A stretch of DNA of 41,177 bases, taken from JACTMJ01 sp039812845. GTDB lineage: Bacteria > Acidobacteriota > Terriglobia > Bryobacterales > Bryobacteraceae. The DNA lies in assembly GCA_039812845.1 (NCBI GenBank), contig JBDIBK010000018.1:1-41177 (forward strand). Direction: 5' to 3'. Below are positions 1 through 7,169 of this stretch, one piece after another. Each line of letters opens with the position of its first letter. Positions within the stretch are counted from its first letter, which is position 1. Under the pieces are notes generated by a model, which worked only from the letters and a program-made list of their open reading frames with translations, made no database searches and was not told the DNA's origin. A program made the translations under genes and the position numbers.

Positions 1-141
1 TAGTGGCCCGCGTGCTCAAGCGGGAAGCGGCCCGGCGCGTGCCACCGTTACGCAATGCGCCGGGTTGATGCCCGAGGACGACGATACAACCCGGGAGTGA
101 TCGCAACCCTGGCGATCATGAAATAGGCCCGCGTGTGGCGA
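1..141. other. window-edge non-coding stretch
   Basis: No gene can be supported here. A short plus-strand frame starts after the TAG at the first base and closes with TAG at 124-126, but it has no start with a ribosome-binding site and no recognisable product. It may be 3' flanking sequence of a gene outside the window. Confidence 0.3.
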
Positions 142-723
142 TCAGAGCGCCGCGGGCTTTTCCCCGGCGCAAGCGGCTTCCTCCAGGGCCACCGCGCGTG
201 GAAACAGAAGGTCGTTCTCCGCGCGGATGTGTTCCTGCATGTCGCGGTCAAATGCCTTGAGCGCGTCAAATAGAACCGCGCATTCCGCATCCTCCTCCGC
301 CATGCCAGAAGGGGGCGTGAAATTGTTGCTCAGACGGCGGATCAGCTTGAGTTCCTCGTCCGTCTGATCGTGATCCTCCACCAGCAGGCGCACGGGGCTC
401 TCCAAGGAGCCGAACCGCGGCCAGGAAACGGGAAGATTCTGCCGCACGCTCTCTTCCAGTTGGGCGACATAGGGAAACAGTGTCTCTTCTTCCTTGAGAA
501 GGTGCATGTGGAGATCTCTGCTCACTTTGGAGAAGAGCCCGTGAATATGCCTCAGCTCCGGGTGACGCCTCCCATGCTTCTCCACCGCCGCCTTAAGGAG
601 TGCATCGAGCCGCGGCAATTCCCGCCGGCAGAAGGCATGGTGCGTTTCGACAATGTGGTCCATCAGCGCGCTGAGCGGCGCGTTGTCCCAGTTCGTCGGG
701 CTATCTGGCGGTGTCTGATTCAT
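142..723 (-). CDS. RIC/YtfE-like hemerythrin-domain di-iron protein
   Basis: This 193-residue cytoplasmic protein resembles the hemerythrin-like part of the RIC family (ScdA/YtfE/NorA), which repairs iron-sulfur clusters after nitrosative or oxidative damage. The visible iron ligands fit the family: HIVETHH near residue 25, HMHLLKEEE-LFP near 73-84, EDHD near 115 and EHIRAENDLLFPRA near 163-176. The Asn-Phe-x-Pro-Pro segment before the last helices is also typical. The start is ATG with a GGAAG-type site in front. The N-terminal ScdA domain with its Cys-Cys motif, present in full-length RIC proteins, is missing, and the upstream frame does not encode it. It is therefore either a short RIC or a generic hemerythrin-domain protein. 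It stands alone and is transcribed towards the window edge. Confidence 0.82.
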   Translation of the reverse strand: MNQTPPDSPTNWDNAPLSALMDHIVETHHAFCRRELPRLDALLKAAVEKHGRRHPELRHIHGLFSKVSRDLHMHLLKEEETLFPYVAQLEESVRQNLPVSWPRFGSLESPVRLLVEDHDQTDEELKLIRRLSNNFTPPSGMAEEDAECAVLFDALKAFDRDMQEHIRAENDLLFPRAVALEEAACAGEKPAAL

Positions 724-1109
724 GGCAAGTTTCTTCCGCTTCCGCGATCAACTGCTTCCCATTCTTCCCGCTATGCCGCCCGCCGGTCAACTTTCGCGGG
801 CCGCCCAGCCGTATCTCCTGAAGCCGCGCTAGCCCTTCAACAATGCAGCCAATCGCCAGCGAGACCATGTCCTGGCGGCCCATTTGCCGGCGTGACGCCA
901 ACGTACCGCCCTCGTCACCGCAACCGGAGAGCCGTGCATTCCGTTCCTGCCAACCCCGCCCGGTTCCGCACTTTCCGATTTATATCCCGCCTCGAATCAA
1001 TCGCTTCGCTCACGACACCCCGGAATGCGCCCCTCGCCGCCGCTATGCTCCTCTTGGATAGGCCCTAGTCCGCCTGTCCGAATCGATCCCAGCCAAAGGA
1101 GTTTTCATC
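724..1109. other. 386-bp gene-free region between divergent genes
   Basis: This interval separates the divergently transcribed di-iron protein and the HTH/VDT-repeat gene, so it should hold both promoters. No frame here has a convincing start and product, and no clear sigma-70 pair, tRNA or strong hairpin was seen. The only clear site is the AAAGGAG ribosome-binding site at 1095-1101, which belongs to the gene starting at 1110. Confidence 0.4.
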
Positions 1110-1856
1110 GTGTCAACGGCAACCGCATTCCCCGAGTCCGAAACCACGCCTCCGGATCACCCGGAGCACCATTCCGCGCCGGAACCCGCGTCCTGGCGGG
1201 AAACCGTCCTGGACCTTCTCGCGCAGGGCGCGTCCGTCGCCGCCGCCATGCGCCACGTCGGCTATTCCTCCGCCGCGTTCTACAAGGCATGCAATCGCCA
1301 TCCCGAATTCCGCGTTGAGGCCGACCGCGCCCGCAGCGCCTACCGCACCCAGGTCGCCGAAGAATTCCACGATGCGGAAGCCTACGCCCGCTCGCTGGTG
1401 GATTCCGTCATGCGCGACGAACAGCTCCCCGCAAGCCTCCGCCTCCGCGCCGCCCTCGCCATACTCAACCGCAAAGGCGATCGCTGGCTCCCCAGTCCTA
1501 TCCCCGATGACGGTGTGGACACCGTGGACACGATGGACACCACCAACATCATGGACCCTATGGACAGCATGGACATCGTGGACACTATGGACACGGCGGA
1601 CGCCACAAACACGCCAGACCCCGCGGACAGTGTGGACACCGTGGACGCCGCGGACCATCTCATGGACCTTGCCTATCGTCAGATGCTCTCCGAGATCGAA
1701 GCGATGGATTCCGAGTTCCATTCCGTCCTGCAAAGCATCCACCCGGCCAATCCCACCGCGGAAGCCTCATCGCCCGTGGACACTGTGGACACAACCAACA
1801 TCACCCTCGCTCCTTCTGGCACCGGTATCGGCACATCCAGGAGCGGCCCCGCCTAA
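1110..1856 (+). CDS. HTH (terminase-small-subunit-like) protein with X-Asp-X tripeptide tail
   Basis: The gene encodes 248 residues from a GTG start eight bases after AAAGGAG (1095-1101). Residues about 28-130 form a helical domain with an HTH-like core (LLAQGASVAAAMRHVGYSS, then a Tyr/Phe-x-x-x-Asn-x-x-Pro-Glu-Phe segment). This resembles phage terminase small subunits and related DNA-binding proteins, but no other phage gene is near. Residues 136-183 are sixteen consecutive X-Asp/Asn-X triplets, mostly Val-Asp-Thr and Met-Asp-X. A second short block (VDT VDT TNI) lies at residues 223-231. Between them is a short helical segment (LMDLAYRQMLSEIEAMDSEF). There is no signal peptide or membrane segment. 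Its stop overlaps the stop of the convergent LamG gene (CTAA, 1853-1856). The function is unknown. DNA binding is inferred from the N-terminal domain only. Confidence 0.8.
   Translation: MSTATAFPESETTPPDHPEHHSAPEPASWRETVLDLLAQGASVAAAMRHVGYSSAAFYKACNRHPEFRVEADRARSAYRTQVAEEFHDAEAYARSLVDSVMRDEQLPASLRLRAALAILNRKGDRWLPSPIPDDGVDTVDTMDTTNIMDPMDSMDIVDTMDTADATNTPDPADSVDTVDAADHLMDLAYRQMLSEIEAMDSEFHSVLQSIHPANPTAEASSPVDTVDTTNITLAPSGTGIGTSRSGPA
1515..1658 (+). repeat. tandem degenerate 9-bp repeat, 16 units
   Basis: Sixteen contiguous 9-bp units follow the consensus RTGGACACN, in frame with the host gene, and encode the VDT/MDT tripeptide array. Every valine is GTG, and all 14 aspartates are GAC and never GAT. 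The remaining two units carry AAC. The unit is therefore conserved at silent positions. Elsewhere in the same gene Asp is also written GAT. Confidence 0.9.
1776..1802 (+). repeat. second copy of 9-bp repeat block, 3 units
   Basis: Three 9-bp units encode VDT-VDT-TNI. The 27 bases match the 27-base run 1524-1550 of the main array (VDT-MDT-TNI) at 24 positions, which suggests segmental duplication from the main array. Confidence 0.85.
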
Positions 1857-3184
1857 TCCTCCGGAGCTCGGAGCAGCAGAAACGGACTATCTGGGGCCTT
1901 TCCTCTCCTTCCAATGCGGGCAAGACGGCGCATCTCCTTCGAAGTGAGGGCGCGATGGAAGACGGCCACGCCGCCGATCCATTGCAGCGTGCCAACGCTC
2001 CGCCCGCTGTGAATCACGCGGCCGATGGTGAAGGGTCCGCCCTCGTCGGCCGACTTTGGGCTATAGAGATCGTGTCCAAACCAGAAGGGGTTCACGCGAA
2101 GCGCAAGCAGTTCCCAGTGGGACGGCTGCCATTTCCCATCCGGCATGCGGCGCTCGGTGAGCCGCACTTTCGTGAATTCATAGCTGAGTTCCCAAACGCG
2201 CGAGTCCGCGGAGGCGGAAACCCTGCGCCGCCGATGGGCGCGGTCTTCTGGGGGCTCGTAGAACTGGTCCGAAGGGAAGTCCGCCACTTCGCCTTCCTGC
2301 ACGCCCGGCAGGCGGTGGAGCTTTGCCTGCAGCCAGGCGTGGGCGGGCCAGCGAAAGAAGGGGTGCTTTTGCGGTTCCTCAATCCAGTACTCTTCCGCCT
2401 CTCCATCGAGGTAGGCGGTGACGGTGTTCTTTCGATTGTCGAAGACGAAACCGGCCACGCTCCAGGCGGCGTCGAGCGCCTCCGCGGGCGCATCGGGCGC
2501 AACGGTTGGGATCGCGCGGCGCGTGGTGGCGAGGTTGCGGGCATAGATATCTCCGAAAGAACGGCCGCCGTTCTCCGAAACATGGACCGCCGCGGCACCC
2601 TTATTGGCGGCGAGGCCGGCAAAGAGAGCGTACTGCCGACGGCCAGCCTGGACGTTCGCGGCCGGTTTGCCATCGACGAGGAGGTCGGTCCCCTCATGCC
2701 AGATCCCCGCGATGGCATGGTCTCCGCCCTGGCGGATCATCCAGACGGCCATGGAAACGGATGCGCCGGGCCCTTTGACATCGAGGCCGGTATCGTGGAT
2801 GGCGCGGCGGGGGGCGAGCAGGACGGGCCGGAAATTCGCGTCGGCTTCGTGGCGGAACTGCACGGCCTGGCCGAAAGGCCCTCTGCCGAGGAGCGGAAAG
2901 TCCGCATAGCTGGCCTCCCTGCCCTCATCCCAATAGCTGCGTACGTAGTTCTCCGCATCCAGCGGAAAGGCCGGGGTGCCGGAAGCGGTATGCGCTGCGA
3001 ATCTGCGAGCTTCCGCCGGCTCTCGCAGAACGAAATCCCAGAACGCGGCCAGCCCAGGCACGCGAAGCACCTCGCGCACGCGCTGCCGATAAGCTGCCTC
3101 GCCCGGCGTTTGCGCGGAAAGCACAACCGCACAAGCGGCGATCATGCAGGCGGCGCGGCAACCAAGCTTCCATCGACCAAGCAT
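1853..3184 (-). CDS. secreted LamG-like (concanavalin A-fold) protein
   Basis: The predicted protein has 443 residues. The chosen ATG at 3184 gives a normal signal peptide: a basic start (GRWK, CR), a hydrophobic core (MIAACAVVL) and cleavage near SAQ-T. An earlier ATG at 3253 overlaps the vsr stop (ATGA) and would add 23 residues that look unlike a leader, so the start is uncertain. After an Ala-Phe-Trp-Asp-Phe motif near residue 40 the chain shows the beta-rich pattern of LamG/jelly-roll domains (phrases such as GQAVQFRHEAD, SVSMAVWM and a late TIGRVIHSGRSV). A bound carbohydrate or matrix ligand is inferred only from the fold; no catalytic residues were recognised. It is last in a minus-strand group behind the histidine kinase and vsr. 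Confidence 0.75.
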   Translation of the reverse strand: MLGRWKLGCRAACMIAACAVVLSAQTPGEAAYRQRVREVLRVPGLAAFWDFVLREPAEARRFAAHTASGTPAFPLDAENYVRSYWDEGREASYADFPLLGRGPFGQAVQFRHEADANFRPVLLAPRRAIHDTGLDVKGPGASVSMAVWMIRQGGDHAIAGIWHEGTDLLVDGKPAANVQAGRRQYALFAGLAANKGAAAVHVSENGGRSFGDIYARNLATTRRAIPTVAPDAPAEALDAAWSVAGFVFDNRKNTVTAYLDGEAEEYWIEEPQKHPFFRWPAHAWLQAKLHRLPGVQEGEVADFPSDQFYEPPEDRAHRRRRVSASADSRVWELSYEFTKVRLTERRMPDGKWQPSHWELLALRVNPFWFGHDLYSPKSADEGGPFTIGRVIHSGRSVGTLQWIGGVAVFHRALTSKEMRRLARIGRRGKAPDSPFLLLRAPED

Positions 3185-3249
3185 GCCCCCATCTTGGCAG
3201 ATCGGGATCGCCAGGCGCGGAAGAAGGTTCAGAGCAAGAAACACGGGCG

Positions 3250-3663
3250 TCATAGCTCGCGGATTTTCCGCGCGATCCGGGCGATGGCGGATGCCGGATT
3301 CTTCTTCAGCGTATGCTCCCAAATTCGAAGGACAGACCAGCCTTGGCGGCGCAGCCGGGCGCTCACCCGCTTGTCCCTGGCCGTGTTCCGTTCCAGTTTT
3401 CCCCGCCAATACGGGCGGCTGTGCTTTGGGAGTCTGTAGCACTTCGGACAGCCGTGCCAGAAACAGCCATCGACGAATACCGCAAGGCCGATCTCGTCGA
3501 AAACGAAGTCCGGCTTGCCTTCCACATCCTTCGGATTGATGCGCCATCCGCGGATGCCGGCCTGGACCAGCCGGTAGCGCAGCGCAACCTCCGTGGTCCG
3601 GTTTCCCGTGGAGCGGATCGCCGCCATGTTGCGGGAGCGCTGCTCTTTTGTCATCGGGTCCAT
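3250..3663 (-). CDS. vsr: very short patch repair (Vsr-type) DNA endonuclease
   Basis: This 137-residue protein is full length for the Vsr family, metal-dependent endonucleases that nick next to T:G mismatches arising from deaminated 5-methylcytosine. The family pattern is clear: TKEQRSRNMAAIRS at the start, the catalytic KPDFVF with Asp52, the zinc/active-site loop FVDGCFWHGCPKC at 63-75, and WEHTL near 115. In the E. coli enzyme the residue before GCFWH is His64; here it is Asp65, a variant I recall from many non-enterobacterial homologues. No cytosine methyltransferase or restriction gene is visible in the window, so the source of the lesions is not local. The gene lies 15 bp after the histidine kinase stop and probably shares its transcript. 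Confidence 0.93.
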   Translation of the reverse strand: MDPMTKEQRSRNMAAIRSTGNRTTEVALRYRLVQAGIRGWRINPKDVEGKPDFVFDEIGLAVFVDGCFWHGCPKCYRLPKHSRPYWRGKLERNTARDKRVSARLRRQGWSVLRIWEHTLKKNPASAIARIARKIREL

Positions 3664-3678
3664 CGTTCGATTGCCGCC

Positions 3679-5526
3679 CTAAGCGCGAAGAAAGTCGCGG
3701 AGTTGAGAGAGCCGGGGGGTGGCTTGGAAGTGCGCGATGGCGGCGCAGCGCTCGGACAACTGCTGGCGGACCGCATCGTCCACTTCGCCCACCACGGCAA
3801 GGCGAGGGATTGGGTTTGGCGCGCCGAGCTGTTCGAAAAGCGAGTTCGCGGAAGTTTCTTCCACGATCCGGCCGTGAATCAGGAGTGCGTGCCAAACCTT
3901 GGCGTTCAGTAGCGGGAGAAGCTCCTCGTTGTTGTGCGCGGAGACGAACGAGCGGCCCAGCTTCTGGAGCATCACTTCGAGCAGACGAAGTTCCACGGGG
4001 TTCTCGTGGGCGATGAGGGTGGGAAGCATCTCCCCGTCCTTGTCGACAGGGTCCCGGTAGACATCCAGTGCGGTGAGGCCGGCGGATTCAAAGAGCGGCC
4101 CTACGGGGATGTGACGCAACTGATAGAGCAGCGGAAGCAGCGTGGAGGGCAGCAGGGGGGCGCGCAGCACAGCGGCAGCCCCCTCCTTGTGCCGGGCGAT
4201 CGCGGGCGTTCCGGCGCTCTCGCTGAGAATGATATGGAGCGGCGATCCAGGGTCGTTCAGCCGCAGGGCACGCTGGGCTATCCACGGGCTGAAGGTGCTG
4301 CTTCCTTCCGTGGAAAAGACGGCGTCAATGGAGTCGGACGGGGCTGGCGGATGGAACATGCGCTCGACGGCTTCTTCGGCGGTGGAGAAGCGCTCCACCG
4401 CAATTCCCGGCAAGACTTCGAGCATCCGCAATAAGACGCGAATCTGGTTGCAATGGCGGTCATGGACCAGAACCCGGAGACCATCGAGAGAAACGGCACC
4501 CGGCCCCCCGGACTCCGGTTCTTCGGTGTAGCGGATGGGGACGAGAGGAACCTGAACGACGAAGCGTGAACCCTTTCCAGGGTTGGATTCCACGTCGATC
4601 TCCCCCGCCATCAGACCGATGAGGCGCTTGGAGAGGGAGAGCCCGAGGCCCGTGCCTCCGTACTTTCTGGTGGTGGAAAGGTCGCCTTGCTGAAATTCGT
4701 TGAAGATCATCCGGAGGTTCTCGGGTTCGATGCCGATGCCGGTATCCTCAACGATCAGCCGCATCCAGAGCGTGCCTCCGCGCGATTCTCCTTCCTGGGC
4801 TTCGAGGTGAACGGACCCTGCCTGGGTGAACTTGATGGCATTCGAGAGCAGGTTCAGGATCACCTGACGCAGGCGGAAGGGGTCCCCGACGAACCTGCCC
4901 GGCATGCGGTGGGAGTAGCTGAGCCCGTAGGCGAGGCCCTTCCTCTCGGCTTGCGGATAGAGCAACGAAAATGCGCCCTCCAGCAGTTCGCGCAGGTCGA
5001 ACGGCACCTTCTCAAGAGAGAGCTTCCCGGCTTCCAGTTTGGAAAGATCGAGAACGTCGTTGACGATGCGCACGAGGTCTTCGCCCGCCACCTGGATGAG
5101 TTCCACCTCACTGCGCTGCTTCTCCGTGAGCGGGGAATCGAGCAGGTTTCCCGTGAGGCCGAGAATGCCGTTGAGCGGCGTGCGGAGTTCGTGGCTCATG
5201 TTGGCAACGAACAAGCTCTTGGTGACGCCAGCCTGGCGGGCGCGCATGCGGGTGTCGTCGAGCTCTTCTTCGCGCGCGGCCATGGTGGATCCAGCGATGG
5301 AGAGTTCCACGCGAAGCCGTTCCAGTTCCGACCGAGACGCGGCCATCTCCCGCTGGAGCGAAGCCTGCTCCTCCCGCAGTCTCGCGGCTTCCTCCCGCAC
5401 GGAGCGTGCCTCTTCCTCGAGCCGCGCCAGCGCACGGCGGCTGCGGACAAACCGCGTGAGTAGCGCAACAAAGATTGCGAGGGAAACAATCGCCAGGATG
5501 GGAGCGACTAAGGAAGCGGCGTCCAT
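3679..5526 (-). CDS. membrane hybrid histidine kinase with two degenerate receivers
   Basis: The protein has 615 residues. One N-terminal membrane segment (about 7-28) is followed by a Glu/Arg-rich coiled coil (about 31-95). The HisKA domain has the phospho-accepting His112 in SHELRTPLNG. The HATPase domain carries NLLSNAIKFT (N box, 225-234), DTGIGI (261-266) and GGTGLGL (290-296). Two receiver-like domains follow. In the first (about 350-475) the acidic pair is His-Asp (355-356), Ser-Thr (405-406) replaces the phospho-Asp and the conserved Lys is lost. In the second (about 502-612) the acidic pair is His507-Glu508 and His551 replaces the Asp. The kinase core looks active, but neither receiver should accept phosphate, so they are probably docking or regulatory modules. 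The real partner is unknown, since no intact response regulator lies nearby. Confidence 0.92.
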   Translation of the reverse strand: MDAASLVAPILAIVSLAIFVALLTRFVRSRRALARLEEEARSVREEAARLREEQASLQREMAASRSELERLRVELSIAGSTMAAREEELDDTRMRARQAGVTKSLFVANMSHELRTPLNGILGLTGNLLDSPLTEKQRSEVELIQVAGEDLVRIVNDVLDLSKLEAGKLSLEKVPFDLRELLEGAFSLLYPQAERKGLAYGLSYSHRMPGRFVGDPFRLRQVILNLLSNAIKFTQAGSVHLEAQEGESRGGTLWMRLIVEDTGIGIEPENLRMIFNEFQQGDLSTTRKYGGTGLGLSLSKRLIGLMAGEIDVESNPGKGSRFVVQVPLVPIRYTEEPESGGPGAVSLDGLRVLVHDRHCNQIRVLLRMLEVLPGIAVERFSTAEEAVERMFHPPAPSDSIDAVFSTEGSSTFSPWIAQRALRLNDPGSPLHIILSESAGTPAIARHKEGAAAVLRAPLLPSTLLPLLYQLRHIPVGPLFESAGLTALDVYRDPVDKDGEMLPTLIAHENPVELRLLEVMLQKLGRSFVSAHNNEELLPLLNAKVWHALLIHGRIVEETSANSLFEQLGAPNPIPRLAVVGEVDDAVRQQLSERCAAIAHFQATPRLSQLRDFLRA

Positions 5527-5670
5527 GAGATATTGGCCAAACTCAACCGATTGGGCACTCTAACTGCCAGTGTCTCGTATTTTGTGTCCCCGTTCCGGCC
5601 TTCCGAATTCACGATACGAGCGCGGCTCGCGAATGCAATGCAAGAATACCGGTGCGATACAGTAATTCCC

Positions 5671-7113
5671 ATGCCACCCGTATCTCGGCGCCAATTCCTC
5701 GCGGCAGGAGCAGCCGCCGCGGTTGGATTCCCGCGAGGTCGCCAAGCGCGCGCGCAAGGGGGGGAGCGGCCGAATCTGGTCTTCCTGCTGGGGGACGATC
5801 ATCGCTGGGATGCGCTCGGCTGCATGGGTAACCGAATCCTCCGAACGCCCCAGATCGACGGGCTGGCGCTGGCGGGGACGCGCTTTCACAATATGTTCGT
5901 CACCACGGCGATCTGCGTCACCAGCCGGGCCAGCATCTTCACGGGACTTCACGCGCATGCGCACCGCATCTGGGGATTCAAGGATTCCTTCGCTCCAGAG
6001 CTTTTCTCGCGCAGCTATCCGGCCCTGCTCAAGCAGGCAGGCTACCGGAACGGGTTCGTGGGCAAGTGGGGAATCGACGGCGGAAAGATGCCGGAGCAGG
6101 CGTTTGACTACTTTCGCGGTTTCCAAGGGCAGGGAGACTATTTCCCCCAGCCCGGCCACAAGGGCAGGCACCTGACCGACCGGATGGGAGACCAGATGGT
6201 GGAGTTCATCGAGGGGTGCAAGCCGGGAGAGCCGTTCCATCTCTCCGTGAGTTTCAAAGCGCCTCACGTGCAGGATCAGGACCCGCTGCAATTTCTGCCA
6301 GACTCCCGGTATTCTTCGCTGTATCGCGACGCGGAAATCCCGATGCCGGAAACGGCGGCGCCTCAATACATCTCCCAACTGCCCCTGAGCGTGCAAGGCT
6401 CCGAAGCGCGGCGGCGATGGGCGGTACGCTTCTCAACGCCGGAACTCTACCAGCGCTCCGTGAAAAACTACTACCGGCTGATTACGGGCATCGACGAGCA
6501 GGTGGGCCGCTTGCGGGAAGCGCTTGCGCGGCGCGGGCTGGCCGAAAATACGGTGATCGTGTATGCGGGAGACAACGGGTTCTATCTGGCCGAACACGGC
6601 CTGGCCGGAAAGTGGTTCATGCATGAGGAATCGATTCGAGTGCCGCTCGTGATCTACGACCCTCGCGCGCCGCGGACGGAGCGGGGGCAGGCGGTGGAGC
6701 CGATGGCGCTGAACATCGATATTGCGCCGACCCTGCTCGAATACGCCGGAGTGGCGGCCCCGGCTTCCATGCAGGGAAGAGCGCTGCAACCCTTGCTGAG
6801 AGGCCGACGTGTGCCGTGGCGGAGCGACTTTTTCTACGCACACCTGTTCGAACACGAGTGGATTCCCAAGACCGAGGGGGTGCGGACCACCGAGTGGAAG
6901 TACACCGAGTATCCCGAGGAAAATCCCCGGTTTGAGGAGTTGTTCGACCTAAGAACAGACCGGAGCGAGACGCGCAATCTGGCCAAAGATGCCGCGCACT
7001 TCTCCCGCCTCTCGGCCCTGCGGGCACGCCGGCAGGAGTGGCTGGCCGCTCTGGCGAAATGGACCCCGGAGTGCAACTGGGCGGCGCTTGAACCGCCTGC
7101 GGGAATGGCGTGA
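5671..7113 (+). CDS. Tat-exported arylsulfatase-family hydrolase
   Basis: The chosen ATG gives 480 residues starting with a twin-arginine leader (SRRQFLAAG, Ala-rich core, cleavage near ARAQ). The frame stays open upstream to about 5533, but those residues look like untranslated sequence. The ribosome-binding site is weak. Sulfatase features are PNLVFLLGDDHRWD (metal ligands Asp42-Asp43), the formylglycine motif Cys82-Val-Thr-Ser-Arg86 with SIFTG after it, GKWGIDGG, and GDNGFYLAEHGLAGKW near residue 300. The canonical modification motif is Cys-X-Pro/Ala-Ser-Arg, so Thr84 is a variant. Sulfated polysaccharides in the periplasm are the likely substrates, which is inference. No formylglycine-generating enzyme is in the window. 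It faces the histidine kinase head to head, with a 144-bp spacer containing a 7-bp inverted repeat (5574-5580 and 5614-5620). Confidence 0.88.
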   Translation: MPPVSRRQFLAAGAAAAVGFPRGRQARAQGGERPNLVFLLGDDHRWDALGCMGNRILRTPQIDGLALAGTRFHNMFVTTAICVTSRASIFTGLHAHAHRIWGFKDSFAPELFSRSYPALLKQAGYRNGFVGKWGIDGGKMPEQAFDYFRGFQGQGDYFPQPGHKGRHLTDRMGDQMVEFIEGCKPGEPFHLSVSFKAPHVQDQDPLQFLPDSRYSSLYRDAEIPMPETAAPQYISQLPLSVQGSEARRRWAVRFSTPELYQRSVKNYYRLITGIDEQVGRLREALARRGLAENTVIVYAGDNGFYLAEHGLAGKWFMHEESIRVPLVIYDPRAPRTERGQAVEPMALNIDIAPTLLEYAGVAAPASMQGRALQPLLRGRRVPWRSDFFYAHLFEHEWIPKTEGVRTTEWKYTEYPEENPRFEELFDLRTDRSETRNLAKDAAHFSRLSALRARRQEWLAALAKWTPECNWAALEPPAGMA

Positions 7114-7169
7114 CGCCAAAGAAAGCCGTTGCGCGGCCAAACTCGCGCTGCCTGGCTCTGGAGCGTGTT

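Noticed and set aside
701..901. 66-codon frame upstream of the RIC-like gene
   Set aside because: It does not encode the missing ScdA domain, overlaps the real start region and has no ribosome-binding site of note.
1110..1490. prophage start signalled by the terminase-like domain
   Set aside because: No large terminase, portal, capsid or integrase gene follows; the neighbours are chromosomal, so a prophage is not supported.
1515..1658. CRISPR or VNTR-type intergenic array
   Set aside because: Units are 9 bp, contiguous without spacers and in frame inside a coding gene, so this is a coding tandem repeat, not CRISPR.
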